Assembly: GCA_963693285.1 (NCBI GenBank)
Contig: OY848919.1
Coordinates: 5,424,136 to 5,488,135, forward strand
Length of the DNA stretch: 64,000 bases
Direction of reading: 5' to 3'
From: Xestospongia muta
Taxonomy: Eukaryota > Porifera > Demospongiae > Haplosclerida > Petrosiidae
In this document: one piece after another, positions 45,835-58,079 of the stretch
Numbering within the stretch: the stretch's first letter is position 1
Layout: the number at the start of each line of letters is the position of its first letter
Position numbers and translations under genes: made by a program
Notes under the pieces: generated by a model
What the model was told of the DNA's origin: nothing
The model's database searches: none
The model's input: the letters and a program-made list of their open reading frames with translations, nothing else

Positions 45835-46480
45835 CCATTCATAACTCTGTCATTCCATTGTAAAAGCACAGAGGAAAACCAAGTCCTACATTCATTAATA
45901 ATATGATGAAAAAGGTAATTTGGAGATCTTTGCTAAATAATTTCCTGTAAATAACTGCAACAAATCTATTCCTCTACAATTTACAACAGCCTGTGTACAG
46001 GAAATAATTTTCATTGAGTGTACCATTTGTTAATGTGAGTATGAGAGCATAAAATTGCTAAATGAGGAGGGGACTAGTTGCTGCATAAAGGGAAGTGTCC
46101 ATAGCCACTAATTACTACATTGCTTACATTCTGTAAAACCAAATACTACACTTTATTTACCACAACTACCACATAGCATACCTCCACATTGATATAAACA
46201 TATAGGACTACCATCACCTGAACAATCTTTTATGTCAATATTAACTGTTAGCATTATTTTATTGCTAGTACTACAAAAATTATCAAACTTGATTTCACAG
46301 ATTAGAGTTTCTATATATCTTTTAGTATATGAAAAGTTATAACTATCTATTACTTTAATTACTGAAACTGAAACTAAATTTGATTAAATAAGTTTTAAAG
46401 TTTTGAGCATAAGTATGTCCCAATGGAATTCTCTATACTTCCTTATTGACTCTCGCTTTAAAATAAATCTTAATTATGCT
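45835..46480 (-). pseudogene. inverted receptor segment within a pseudogene
   Basis: Read on the minus strand it gives the juxtamembrane CLYQCGGMLCGSCGK region, a GSTEC-like string, the first membrane segment and the start of a TNGTLNEN-like loop. Sequence before and after it is on the plus strand. The un-inverted arrangement survives at 23540-23880. The same inversion occurs at 57440-58060. Confidence 0.75.
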
Positions 46481-46895
46481 CAGTCATTGTTGTGTCAGAT
46501 GTTCCAATAGAATAGCTCACTCATCAGTCCAAAGTACTTGTTAATGTCATATATATCTCCTTTTCAAAATAGGTACTAGTAGTTATTAATGTCTTCACAT
46601 CAGCTGACATTTACTCTGCAACCATGACTTACAATGTTTGGTATTGGGAAGGGTCAGTTAAAAATATGGTGAATTGCTATCCCTCTCTTACCACACATTG
46701 ATTGTTCTTTGCTCATTTTTGCTGGACCAATACAATGTATAAGAGTAAATGATTATGTCTGATCTCTACAAAAAGGAAAGGAGCATTGGTTTATAACTCG
46801 ATTTTTTTTGTTAGTAAATACATGTATTTTTTAATACTACAAGCAGTAAATTTTTTTTATAACAAATGTGATAGCCTCACCAATAATGACATTAT
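46481..46895 (+). pseudogene. forward membrane-domain pseudogene
   Basis: Continues the receptor sequence after the inversion: SNRIAHSSVQ-like, VINVFTSADIYSAT, VWYWEGSV, then a membrane segment. Broken by stops. Sister at 58080-58500. Confidence 0.7.
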
Positions 46896-46914
46896 TCTTA
46901 TTTTAATGAAAAAG

Positions 46915-47330
46915 ATCACTAAACTGGTCCATGTCCAGCCAATATATTATTATTCATTAATGTTTTACAAGTACACAATTGTCTATTACAGATCCATAAT
47001 ACCTGTTATTGATGGACAGTATTATGTTTTCATAACATTAATTTCTGTTGACTTTCAATTTCCTTTGTTTATTGTAACTTTTGCTTATAGTATGCAGTAG
47101 TCATGTAGACTCTGTATAGTTATATGTTACTATTGTAAGTGACAAATACAACTACTGACTTAATTTAATTTTATTTTATTTTTCTATCTTATATCCAATT
47201 TTCTCTATCACAAGCCCTATACCAATGAGCTTTCTGAATTATTTGTTGCTATTTACTAATCTGAACTGCAGGTATATCTTGCTGAGGAGAACTGTATCAT
47301 AAAAGATCACATTAACAAATGATTAAAAAA
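46915..47330. repeat. R upstream module, orphan copy
   Basis: Same block that precedes MLQI-type receptors, here followed by a juxtamembrane fragment rather than a receptor start. Confidence 0.65.
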
Positions 47331-47334
47331 CTCT

Positions 47335-47462
47335 TGGTAATTGAGCCCAGTTATCAAACTGGCATTTAAACTTCAAAGAATAAGACTTGTGAAACACACG
47401 ACTCATTGTGTTCACATCATTGTGTAGGTCCACTGTGTGGTAGTTGTAGTCAGTTTAAAGAA
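47335..47462 (+). pseudogene. receptor juxtamembrane fragment at a deletion junction
   Basis: Encodes only the THDSLCSHHCVGPLCGSC region, then switches at GAAA/CGTGTGCATC into a U2 module. In the sister copy at 58930 the receptor sequence continues for more than 600 bp. Confidence 0.7.
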
Positions 47463-48545
47463 ACGTGTGCATCATTTATACCTATTGCAGAGTAGTTTTA
47501 AAGATATACCGGTACACATATAATCAACATTACTCATGATATCTTTCTTAGTTTACAAATCTACTTTATACCATTTAAGATTGCAGTAATAAAAGTTTAC
47601 ATTGTCAGAAGGCACTAATTAGACATTCATATTATGGTTATTATTTTGACTAATATACAAAATGTATATCTTCAATGACATACCATACAATACATATAGC
47701 ACAATTGTTTATGATGAGTGTATGTTTTTATAGACTAACATTCAAATTAGACATTCTTTCATAAAGTAAATACAGAGTTGTATACTTAATATAATTTTTA
47801 GTTTCATTGATGAAGTGAATAAACACATAACCATCTCTGACATAATTGTGTGTAGATCTAGAGTTCAAACAATCAATTGTCAAGACACATCAAAAATGTA
47901 CTACCATTCACTTATGTTTTGGTTGAATAGTGATTGCACTCTTACAACATCCAATAAAATACAAGTATTATTATCCTAAGTAAATAATATAATTTAAGTA
48001 TTCTTTATTTGTATCGTTTAAGACAAGGCAACCAGCCATTTTCAATATAAATAGAGGAATGTGTATTGTTGTATGTGGCTATTGAAAGTAACAAAAAACT
48101 TAATACTTATTTGTACTCCCAATCTACATCACAGTATTTAAGTCTCTATTACAAGTGAAATGTCAATTAGTTCAAGTTTTTTGTTTTCAATAGTCAGTAA
48201 TTGCTTATGGCTTTAAGCTAAACTAAATTCTTTAGTCTCTATGTTAACAGGTCTATATTGTTTGATTGTAACACAAACATTTGCAACAATTATAGATCAA
48301 TTAATCTTACTGATTAGATTAGAATACCAAATAATCAGTTGTCAAGAGATTTCAAAAATGTGACTTGTGTTTTTGTTGAGTAGTGACTTTACTCTTAAAC
48401 ATCCAATAAAGTAAAAGTATGTTTATCCTAAGTAGTTGATATAATTTAAATATACTTTCAATGTTGTTATTAAGACAAGTCACCAACTATTTTCAATATA
48501 TATATTGGATGGTATATAGGCAAAAATATCTGGTTAATCTAATTA
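47463..48545. repeat. U2 upstream module, copy 4
   Basis: Non-coding flank matching 8646-9950. An insertion near 47510 disrupts the short frame that is open in other copies. Confidence 0.65.
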
Positions 48546-48566
48546 TTATGCCACGATTCTGAAATA

Positions 48567-48950
48567 ATTGCTTTACAGACCACTACTTTGATGCTGTCTT
48601 TTCTTTCTCTATTACTCCTCAGTAGTTATTGTAATGGAGACAGTAATAATACATATCATGTTAACTCATCTTCAGATTTATAGCAGTAACTGTGTAACAA
48701 AACATGGTCCTCTCAATACCTTGTATTCTTATTAAACAGTTCTATCAACTTCACCGTTTTATCTGGTAACTTTTGTTAAGATTTTTTATGAGACTGGTTG
48801 AATTAAAATACGCAGTGACTCTTACACATCGAGTCTGCTAATATAACATGTACTAATAATGATATATATACTGGATGCCATTCAACAACCTAGAAGAAGT
48901 CTATTTTTCATCAATGCTACAGTGATTTTACATCAATTGATAATAAGCTA
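48567..48950 (+). pseudogene. MALQ-type receptor N-terminal pseudogene, second copy
   Basis: Start codon lost (ATG to ATT), then the signal-peptide region SFLSLLLLSSYCNG. It has the same TAG stop in the SDLEQ block as at 9977-10340, plus further stops and a small insertion. Truncated at the same place and followed by the same R module, so the whole unit was duplicated after it had died. Confidence 0.85.
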
Positions 48951-48959
48951 ACTTGCCCA

Positions 48960-49580
48960 AGTCACCATCTTTAACAAATCACTAAACTGATCTATGTACA
49001 GCCATTATATTATTATTCATTAATGTTTTACATGTACACAATTGTCTATTACAGATCCATAATACCTGTTTTTGATGGACAGTATTATGTTTTCGTAACA
49101 TTAATTTCTGTTGACTTTCAATTTCCTTTGTTTATTGTAACTTTTGCTTGCGACATGTAATAGACATGTAGAGTCTGTATTGTTATATGTGGCTATTGTA
49201 AGTGACAAATACTTATTTTAATTTTAAAATACTTTTTTTTATTTGTATACATTACAAACAATTTTCTCTATCCCAAGTGCTATGCCAATGATCTTTGTCA
49301 TTTTTTTGCTGCCATTTACTAATCTGAACTGCAGGTATGTATTGGTGTGGAGAACTGTATCATAGGAGATCACAGCAACAATAACTAAAAAAATCTGTAA
49401 CATACCAATGAAATCATTTAGTCAACAATGTTTTCCTGTGATGATTCCCCTAAAATGTATAATTTTCACAAATATTTTATGACTTGTTTTGACATACTTT
49501 ACTATTGTTGTCTTTCAACTTTCCTTTGTTTTGAAGTAACTTGCTTAATTGCATATTTTCAAAATCATTTTTTAGAAAGC
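48960..49580. repeat. R upstream module, copy 4
   Basis: Precedes the promoter of intact receptor 2. Confidence 0.7.
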
Positions 49581-49589
49581 ACTAACGAG

Positions 49590-49597
49590 TATATATA
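49590..49597 (+). promoter_or_regulatory. TATA element of intact receptor 2
   Basis: TATATATAAAG 65 nt before the ATG, in the conserved MLQI-type promoter block that ends ACGATCGAAGCTTAAAGCT. Confidence 0.6.
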
Positions 49598-49654
49598 AAG
49601 TAGATAGTAAACATACAAACTCTAGAAACGATCGAAGCTTAAAGCTATTTTGTC

Positions 49655-52600
49655 ATGTTACAGATAATCTTTTATGTTTCCTCAATTCTCTTTTCTTGCT
49701 TACTACCATGTAGCGGAAAGAGTAATGACATCTTTCCAGTTAATTCATCCTTTTATTTAGAGCAGTACCTGTGTAACACAACATGGTCCTCTCAATACCT
49801 TGTGTTCTCGTTAAACAGTTCTGTCAACTTCACCATTTCACCTGGTGAATTCTGTCAAGTGGCAACTCAACAAAGAAGCATAATTGAAATACGCAGTAAT
49901 TCTTCCACAGAATCAGCAAATATAACATGTGTTCATAATGACACACTGCAGACATTTTCACAGCCAAGACGAGGTCTAGTTTTCTTCAACTCTCAAGTGA
50001 CTCTTAAACATTTGGTGATTAAGAATTGTGGTACATATCTCACTACTATACAAGATACTGCAATCACTGAGTACCTCAATAGTTCATCTCTGTATTACAC
50101 TTCATCTCATGCTGCTGCCTTAGTCTTTGTTCATTGTCAGGTCATTATAACTCAAGTTAACATCTACTACTCATATGGGTTTGCTATGATTGGTATAAAT
50201 CTGAATGATTCTAGTATCAGTGAAGTTAACATATCTTATTCAAATCTTAGTACTAACCTATTTCGTCATACTGAACACAAAAGAAGGACAATTGGTTGTG
50301 GTGCTCTTCTGCATTTCATTGATCATCAACTAATGATGTATCCTACATATGTTACTGTCAACTATGCACATTTTAAAAATAACTTTGATTTGCACAAAGC
50401 ATATTCCTATATGACTGAGTTCTCTAATAATTACTTGAATATTGTTAATGCTGCTGGTCTGACTGTACTTTATACTCAAAAAACATATTTTACTAAAGTT
50501 ACTATAAACGATACAGAATTTACATCTAATGTAGGAAGTTATAATTCACCAGGTGGTCTGCTTGTTCTTCATTACAACAGTTCTCTTAATACAAACACAA
50601 TTGTTGATAATTGTCTGTTTTCTGATAATGCTAATGGTCCTAAATCATTTTTACATGGAGCAGCTCTTGCTTTATATTGGATTAAAGTAACAGATTTATC
50701 CATGACTCAACCCCAATTAGTGTTAATTCAAAATACAAATTTTTCTAATCACACAGGTCATGGTCGTAATTGCTCACCCACTGGTGCCGTATATGTTGGT
50801 GTAGCTGAACTAGATAAGACTGTTAATATAGAAATCTATTTTAAAAACTGCAACTTTCAAAATAATTCAGTGCAGCAGACTGGAGCTTGTCTTTTTATGT
50901 CTGTCTATGATAATGTTAAGAAGTTTCCAAAAATCTCCATTGTTCTTGAAGACATATATGCAAGGGATAACTCTCAAAAGTTAACATTTAAACCTGTTTC
51001 AACTGCAGGAATCTTCTCATTTAGTAACGTAGCAGATGTATCTATTACTGGAACATCAACCTTCACTAAAAACTATGGATCTGTGATTGATGCTCTCAAC
51101 TCCAATGTTTATCTCTCTAAATATGCCAATGTGACTTTTAGCAACAATGTTGGATCCAGAGGTGCTGCTATTAGATTACTAGGTAATGGATATCTTTATT
51201 TTATTGGAGGAGCTGTAGTTAACTTTATTAATAATCGAGCTCAGGGATTTGGTGGAGCAATATATGCAAGTTCTGTTATGAAAAATATCTTATTACTAAA
51301 AGAACAATGTATCATACAATTAATTAATATCACAAAAGAAGAGAATATTTCTTTTACAGAAAATGTAGCTATCTATGCTGGTAATTCAATATATGCCTAT
51401 CCACTCTTTTCATGTCGAGTCAAGCAAAAACTTTCTAATAATACAAAATTACTAGAATTTTACAAAAGCTATTTTCATTTCATTGGAAACAAGAAAGTGA
51501 ATAAACTGCACAATATATCAACTTCAGCTTCAAAACTAACTTTGTGTTATCCTAATGGTACACCCAGTAATTCCATTAAATCATTTAACACCTATCCTGG
51601 TCAGAAGATCAAGATCTACATGGCATCTATTGATGCTCTAAACAGAAATGTCTATTCAACAGTTTCAATTACCTTTGCTAAAAAAAACAACAGTTTAAGG
51701 TTACACAACAACCAAGAACAAATACTAAACGAAGGTAATAACTGTACCTCATTTGATCTTATAATATATAACAAAGGCTCTAATACAACTGAAGGAAAAT
51801 TAGTATTTTCTCTACCTAGTTTTCCAGATGCTTTAGTTGTCAATGTTACAGTACAACAATGTCCTTTAGGTTTTGTTTGGAAAAATGGAACAAACCAATG
51901 TGTGTGCTCATCAGCTTTTTATAACAAAGATTTTAAATTGATTTATGGTTATAAGGCTGATTGTGACATCAATTACCTGTCAATAGTTAGACCTGGTTTA
52001 TCTGCTAATACCTGGGCTGGTTATATGAAAGCGTCTACAGGTTTTGGTGTCTCAATTCAATGTCCACTTGGCTATTGTAACGATGCTGTATTCTTTTTTT
52101 GCAGTTCTTCAACTAAGATTATAACAACGTCAAATAGCAAGACTTGTGAGAAAGAAACTCTTCAACCACTGTGTCTATATCATCGTGAAGGTCCATTGTG
52201 TGGTAGTTGTAGTAGACTTAAAAAAGGTCAAAAACTAAGTGTTGTATTTGGTTCTACAGAATGTAGACAATGTAGTAATTGGTGGTTGTTGACAATAGTC
52301 CTCTATGCAATAGCTGGTCCCCTCATCATTTATCTGTTATATGCTCTCAGACTTACATTGACAACTGGTACACTCAATGGAATTATATTCTATGCTCATA
52401 TGGCTAATTGTGGCATCTTAGATCTACTATCATTAAACTTTCATCAAGAGCCATACTCAAAATTTTGTCTTATTTTTTTGTCTATATTGAATCTGAATCT
52501 TGGTTTTCCTCTTTGTTTTTATGATGGAATGACAGAGTTATGGAAAGCTGGTCTCAGTTTACTATTTCCACTTTATTTGCTGACAATAGTTGTTGTCCTT

Positions 52601-53452
52601 ATTATCCTCAGTCGGTTTTCTCTCAGGCTTTCTAACAGAATAACTCATTCCTCAGTTCAAGTACTGGTTACTGTTGTACACCTCTCATTCTCAAAGCTTT
52701 TACTAGCAATTATTGATGTGTTTACTTCAGCAAAAATCTATTATGATTCACATAATAGTTCCAAAGTTTGGTATTGGGATGGTTCAATAGAATATGGTAG
52801 TGGATTACATCTTATTCTAATGATCATTACATTGGTAATTGTCATTTCTCTTTTGCTACCCTATGTCCTTATTCTCATATTTGCTAAATCGATTCGACAC
52901 ATGAGCATAAACAAATACATTCGACCTATAATAGAAGCTATCCATGCTCCATATAAGGAAGGAAAGGAGTATTGGTATGTTGCTCGACTTATTTTTTTGA
53001 TTGGAATGTATGTCATATATATATCACTAAGAGCTAGAAATGCTCTTGAAATATATGTTATAACAACCCCCTTTGTGGTTCTTCTACTGCTCTTACATGT
53101 TTACTTCAAACCATATAAGAGCAAAGTTATATACTTCCTTGACTGTTGGCTTATACTTAACATTGTTATGGTTTTAACAACAACTTGGTTTTTCTTTATT
53201 GAATTTAAATATCAATCTATTGCAGTGTTTGTGTCTGTCATGGTCTTTATTGTGTTCTTTACATTTTTGTCAATATTGTTGTATCATATTCTACTGGTAA
53301 CTGGCAAGATGTCTTCAATAACAGTAATGTTTCATATGATGCAGCACAAGTATAAGCAGAAAATGCTTTCATACAAACCATTACTGCCAGCAAGTAGCTC
53401 ACTTTATAATTCGTGTGAATACAGAGAACCTTTATTAAGTCCTAGTAACTAG
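49655..53452 (+). CDS. intact Pmp-repeat multi-pass surface receptor, type A ectodomain with a divergent membrane domain (1265 aa)
   Basis: Signal peptide 1-21, then an ectodomain almost the same as that of the gene at 19424 through about residue 720 (FTSN, FSDN, FTKN and GGAIYA motifs). The Cys-rich block follows (NDAVFFFCSSSTK, then YHREGPLCGSC, VFGSTECRQCSN). From about residue 865 the protein diverges from the 19424 type: ILDLLSLNFHQEPYSKF in the second loop, IDVFTSAKIYYDSHN in place of INTFTPAKVFTSE, different last membrane segments, and a tail ending SLYNSCEYREPLLSPSN. The core strings LNGIIFYAH, GFPLCFYDGMTELWKAG and EAIHAPYKEGKEYW are kept. This pairing of a shared ectodomain with a different membrane module is the clearest mosaic in the window. 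Function is unknown; a surface recognition or adhesion role is inferred. Confidence 0.85.
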   Translation: MLQIIFYVSSILFSCLLPCSGKSNDIFPVNSSFYLEQYLCNTTWSSQYLVFSLNSSVNFTISPGEFCQVATQQRSIIEIRSNSSTESANITCVHNDTLQTFSQPRRGLVFFNSQVTLKHLVIKNCGTYLTTIQDTAITEYLNSSSLYYTSSHAAALVFVHCQVIITQVNIYYSYGFAMIGINLNDSSISEVNISYSNLSTNLFRHTEHKRRTIGCGALLHFIDHQLMMYPTYVTVNYAHFKNNFDLHKAYSYMTEFSNNYLNIVNAAGLTVLYTQKTYFTKVTINDTEFTSNVGSYNSPGGLLVLHYNSSLNTNTIVDNCLFSDNANGPKSFLHGAALALYWIKVTDLSMTQPQLVLIQNTNFSNHTGHGRNCSPTGAVYVGVAELDKTVNIEIYFKNCNFQNNSVQQTGACLFMSVYDNVKKFPKISIVLEDIYARDNSQKLTFKPVSTAGIFSFSNVADVSITGTSTFTKNYGSVIDALNSNVYLSKYANVTFSNNVGSRGAAIRLLGNGYLYFIGGAVVNFINNRAQGFGGAIYASSVMKNILLLKEQCIIQLINITKEENISFTENVAIYAGNSIYAYPLFSCRVKQKLSNNTKLLEFYKSYFHFIGNKKVNKLHNISTSASKLTLCYPNGTPSNSIKSFNTYPGQKIKIYMASIDALNRNVYSTVSITFAKKNNSLRLHNNQEQILNEGNNCTSFDLIIYNKGSNTTEGKLVFSLPSFPDALVVNVTVQQCPLGFVWKNGTNQCVCSSAFYNKDFKLIYGYKADCDINYLSIVRPGLSANTWAGYMKASTGFGVSIQCPLGYCNDAVFFFCSSSTKIITTSNSKTCEKETLQPLCLYHREGPLCGSCSRLKKGQKLSVVFGSTECRQCSNWWLLTIVLYAIAGPLIIYLLYALRLTLTTGTLNGIIFYAHMANCGILDLLSLNFHQEPYSKFCLIFLSILNLNLGFPLCFYDGMTELWKAGLSLLFPLYLLTIVVVLIILSRFSLRLSNRITHSSVQVLVTVVHLSFSKLLLAIIDVFTSAKIYYDSHNSSKVWYWDGSIEYGSGLHLILMIITLVIVISLLLPYVLILIFAKSIRHMSINKYIRPIIEAIHAPYKEGKEYWYVARLIFLIGMYVIYISLRARNALEIYVITTPFVVLLLLLHVYFKPYKSKVIYFLDCWLILNIVMVLTTTWFFFIEFKYQSIAVFVSVMVFIVFFTFLSILLYHILLVTGKMSSITVMFHMMQHKYKQKMLSYKPLLPASSSLYNSCEYREPLLSPSN

Positions 53453-53600
53453 TGGAAACAAACAATATTTACTTTTAATATTTGTCTTTTTAAACAGTGT
53501 ATATATAACATTATAAAAAGTCAATTTGATATACTAAAGTTATACTGTAAATACGCTAAAGTTTGTTTACTTTTAATACTTATTTGATTAACATCTAAAT

Positions 53601-54579
53601 CTATGTCTTGGATTTCCTCTATGCTTTTATGATGGAATGACAGAGTTAATGAAAGCTGGTCTCAGTTTACTGTTTCCACTCTATCTCCTGATATTAGTTG
53701 TTGTCCTCATTATCTTTAGCCGTTTTTCTCTAAGGCTTTCCAATAGAATAGCTGATGCCTCAGTTCAAGTACTAGTTACTATTGTACACCTCTCCTTCGG
53801 ACAACTATTAGGTGCAATTATCAATACCTTTACACCAGCTAAAGTCTTTACTTCAGAGCAGACATATCATGTATGGTATTCGGATGGGTCTGTTGAATAT
53901 GGTAGTAAAGTACATATTACTCTCATGATAATCACATCATTGGTTGTCTTCCCTCTCCTCTCATCCTATGTTCTCCTCCTCCTTTTTTCTAAACCTCTTA
54001 GACATTGAATATGTGCCAATGAATACACAAGACCAATACTTGAAGCTATCCATGCTCCATATAAGAATGATAAGCAGTACTGGTTTGTAGCTCGCCTCTT
54101 ACTTCTCATTATGATGTACATATTGTACAGTATTAAACCTTATGCTCAAGTTATCTATATAGCTATTGCCTCAATATAGTTCTTATTCATAATTGGTCAG
54201 GCTATCTTTAGACCATATTTGAGTAACTTTTAACCTGTTAGATTGTTGGCTTCTTTTTAACTTTGCCTTTGTATATATCACAACATGGTATCTGAGACAT
54301 GTGGAGGTAACAGTTTTCGATATTTCTGCTATACTGTTTTTTATGACTCTATTCATAGTAGTGGTCTATCATATCCTGTTCATTACAGGACAACTAAAGA
54401 AAGTACAAAGAAAAGTCAATATGATTTATACAAGAATCAGTCAGTATTTGTCACTCATCAATCATAAATACAACAATTATGGTAACCAAACATCTCGTCG
54501 TTTACCATTACAAGATGCTAATGATTCCTTTTATGACTCATGTCATAACTACAGAGAGCCAATGTTGGGCTCGTATTAA
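53601..54579 (+). pseudogene. receptor C-terminal fragment (C1 membrane domain)
   Basis: Begins at LGFPLCFYDGMTELMKAG without an upstream ectodomain. A TGA replaces Trp in the RHW(T)CAN motif at about 54006, frameshifts lie near 54180-54240, and the tail is readable to REPMLGSY. It lies directly behind intact receptor 2 and would supply C1-type donor sequence for a C2-type gene. Confidence 0.8.
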
Positions 54580-55879
54580 TAAATATCTTTACTTTTGTTG
54601 TGTTAATACTATCTTAGTATTAATTACACAACTTTAATATAAAATATTTCTTACTTTATACTTTTATATATAATGTTTGCTACTTCCTGAGCACAATAAT
54701 ATATTATCTATGCAGATAAATATAATATGCAAACTAAAGTACATATAAGGTTTACAGACTTGTTAATAAGTGTTATTAACAAATAAGCATTGGTGGTTCA
54801 ATTTTTAATTAGGCAAACACCTTTAGTACGAAATATTTCTTAACAACGTTCATTCATATGTCTTTTGTTACTCTACTCATATTTAAGTAACTTTCAGGTG
54901 TTGTTGAAATAGTTAATAAAATATATATTTTTTTCAGTTCATATCTACTTGAAGTTGACAAGATATTACAATATTTACATCATTTCCTGTATTTCTAGAG
55001 TGTCTAAGTTTATTCTTTGTCATTATATGACATTGAGTATTATCCATATCAGTTGTTTTTAAAATTATACTGAAATTTAAGGAATTGTTTTAGTAAATTC
55101 AAGAATCAAGACACTACAATATCTTATAATTAATTAAGTAAAAATACATAATGTTCAATACAATTAATTTTACCTATTCATTTTCATAAAGACAGATTAT
55201 TTATGGTGTCAAAACATTTTCTAGATATGTATATTGTATTAAACAGGTACTATAGTTAATGTAATTATCTAGACTTATGCAATCTTTTGAATCTGCCTAT
55301 AATTTAGAGAGATTTACAAGCTCAAACTTAACATGAATAGAATTTAATATGAAGATTGTTTATTAGATATTAAGATGAACCCAGTAATAAATCTCTATTA
55401 TTAGATAGATTAGATGGATGGATGGATTATTTAATGAATCGAGTAATCATCATTGATAACATGTAATCTTTACAAACCAATTAATTTCTTTCACTTTCAA
55501 AAGACCAGCTGACTTAGCATGTAGCTGTATATGTACACCTCTTCTATTGTCCCCTACTCTTCATTTCCTGTGCTTAGTTGGAATATCATATCTATTTATA
55601 TACTTACACATGTTTCTATTAGTTGATAGATAATTGTGTCTTTTACTGAACACAATAACTTTATATGTAGTCAAACTTTATAACATAAAAATATGTGACA
55701 CATTAGAATAATATGCAATATTTCCTTACATTTCTACAATTCATTAATTATTAGTTTTGTAATAGTTTATTTTAAACTATATTTGCAGAACAAAGTTATC
55801 ATCCATTGTTACAATATAACTAAGGTGACAGGTATTACAATACAATATGACATAGAGTTATTAAGTCATTAATGAATGA

Positions 55880-57119
55880 GATATAGAAAGCTGGTGTCAC
55901 TTAACCGCTGGTGCCACTTTATTTGTTATCAATAGTTGTTGTCCTCATCATCATCAGTTTTTTTCTAAAGTTTTCCAATTAAATAGTTGACTCTTCAGTT
56001 AAGTACTAGTTATTGTTGTAAACCTCTCCTTTGGACAACTATTAGGTGCAATTATCAATTCCTTTAAACCAGATAAAGCTTTTATTTCAAAACAGATATA
56101 TGATGTGTGGAATTGTAATTGGTATGTGTAATATGGTAGTAAAGGATATATTACTTCGTGATATTCACATCATTGCTTGTCTTCCCTGTGATATCTTTTG
56201 AACTCTTTGAACCCTTTCAAACTTTTGTTTGCTCAAGGTTTTGTTTGTAACTATAGTAGTTAGTTAGTATCTTTACTGTAAAGTGGTGCTAAAATGTGTT
56301 AATAGTTTTGTCCTTGATTTGTTCTTGATTTTGTATAAATAGAATTTAGTTTCTCTGTCTGTCTGTCATGGGTATGTGTAATATGGTAGTAAAGGACATA
56401 TTACTCTCATGATATTCACATCATTGCTTGTCTTCCCTGTGATATCTTTTGAGCTCTTTGAACCCTTTCACACTTAGGTTTTATTTGTAATTATGTAGTT
56501 AGTTAGTATCTTTACTGTAAAGTGGTGCTAATACGTGTTAATAGTTTTGTCCTTGATTTGTTTTTGATTTTGTATAAATAGAATTTAGTTTCTCTGTCAT
56601 TTGTTCTGTTTTTAAAAATTATTTCAACTTAACCAAACACTACATTCCCCTTCCTTTATCTTATGTTCTTCTCTTTCACTTTGTTAAACCTAGGATACGT
56701 TGGAGATAAAAATATTTGAAGCTGCTTATGCTCCATTGTAAGAATGATAAGCAGTATTGGTTCATAATCTGCCTCTTATCTCTTTTTATAATGTATCTAC
56801 TGTACAGTATTGAACCTTATCAACATACCATTTATATTGTCATTGCCTCAATATTGGTCTTCATATTTGGTCAAGCTATGTTTAGACCTTATAAGAGTAA
56901 ATTTATTAACTTTTTAGATTGTTGGCTCCTTTTCAATCTTATCTACGTGTACTTTACAATGCTGTATTTAGAAATAACAGTTTATAGTATATTAGCTATT
57001 TCCTCTTCTTCATGACCTTTTTTGTTGTATTGGTTTACTCATCTTTTACCATTACAAGATGCTAATGATTCTTTTTATAACTCATGTGATAACTTCAGAG
57101 AACCAATGGGCTCAAACTA
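55880..57119 (+). pseudogene. receptor membrane-domain pseudogene, sister of 44490-45505
   Basis: Same breaks as the sister copy, same unrelated insert, and a tail ending NFREPMGSN. A 99-codon frame (56716-57015) covers YRTIEPYQHTIYI-like to the DCWLLFNLIYVYF segment. Confidence 0.75.
56121..56600. repeat. ~250-bp tandem duplication inside a pseudogene
   Basis: The block beginning GGTATGTGTAATATGGTAG occurs at 56121 and 56371, each time running through the TGTATAAATAGAATTTAG string. Only one copy exists in the sister block (about 44740-44990). The join lies at a CTGTCTGTCTGTC run. Confidence 0.85.
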
Positions 57120-57439
57120 AAGCACAAAAATGTTTTTTTTAATGTTCAATGACCAGTGTCTTGAACTCTGGTTGTTTATATTGTATTTTTTGTTATTGTA
57201 ATTATTAATATTGTTGTGTATTAATTATATAATAAATTTAATTTTGTTGTCTTATACATGTCTTATTGTTGTTTACCTTCATTTTGATAAGTTGTTTAGT
57301 CATATAATATACTTATATTAGTGTCATCAAGGGATACTGATTACTACATCAAATTGTTAATATATTATTGTTGAGTAGGTGACTATACATTATCCAATTA
57401 TCTATATTATTGCTATAATTATATTTATAGAGATAGAGT

Positions 57440-58060
57440 GGAAATAGTAAACTGAGATCATTTTTCCATAACTCTGTCATCCTATTGTAAAAGCACAGAG
57501 GAAAACCAAGTCACACATTCATTAATAATATGATGAAAAAGTTAATTTGGAGATCTTTGCTAAATAATTTCCTGTAAATAACTGCAACAAATCTATTCCT
57601 CCACAATTTACAATAGCCTGTGTACAGGAAATAATTTCCATTGAGTGTACCATTTATTAATGTGTGTATGAGAGCATAAAATTGCATAAATGAGGAGGGG
57701 ACTAAATGCTGCATAAAGGGAAGTATCCATAACCACTAATTACTACATTGCTTACATTCTGTAGAACCAAATACTACACTTTATTTACCACAACTACCAC
57801 ATATAGGACGACCATCATCTGAACAATCCTTTATGTCAATATTAACTGTTAGCATTATTTTATTGCTAGTACTACAAAAATTATTACACTTGATTTCACA
57901 GATTAGAGTTTCTATATAACTTTTAGTATATGAAAAGTTATATCTATCTATTACTTTAATTACTGAAACTGAAACTAAATTTGAATAAATAAGTTTTAAA
58001 GTTTTGAGCATAAGTATGTCCCAATGGAATTCTCTATGCTTCCTTGTTGACTCTCGATTT
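57440..58060 (-). pseudogene. inverted receptor segment, second copy
   Basis: Counterpart of 45835-46480. The minus strand again reads a juxtamembrane CGSCGK string and the first membrane segment. The same two breakpoints show that the inversion predates the block duplication. Confidence 0.75.
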
Positions 58061-58079
58061 AAAATAAATCTTAATTATG

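Larger units (their letters stand above)
43338..47462. repeat. pseudogene block, copy 1 of a ~11.1-kb-spaced duplication
   Basis: Order: tail fragment, AT-rich spacer (43481-44490, no gene), membrane-domain pseudogene, inverted pseudogene, forward pseudogene, R module, juxtamembrane fragment. The same order recurs at 54437-59050. Copy 1 ends abruptly at 47462, where the juxtamembrane motif runs into a U2 module. Confidence 0.8.

Noticed and set aside
46786..47100. 104-codon frame, with a shorter one at 58382-58630
   Set aside because: It spans the junction between a receptor pseudogene and the R module and is not conserved in frame; open by chance.
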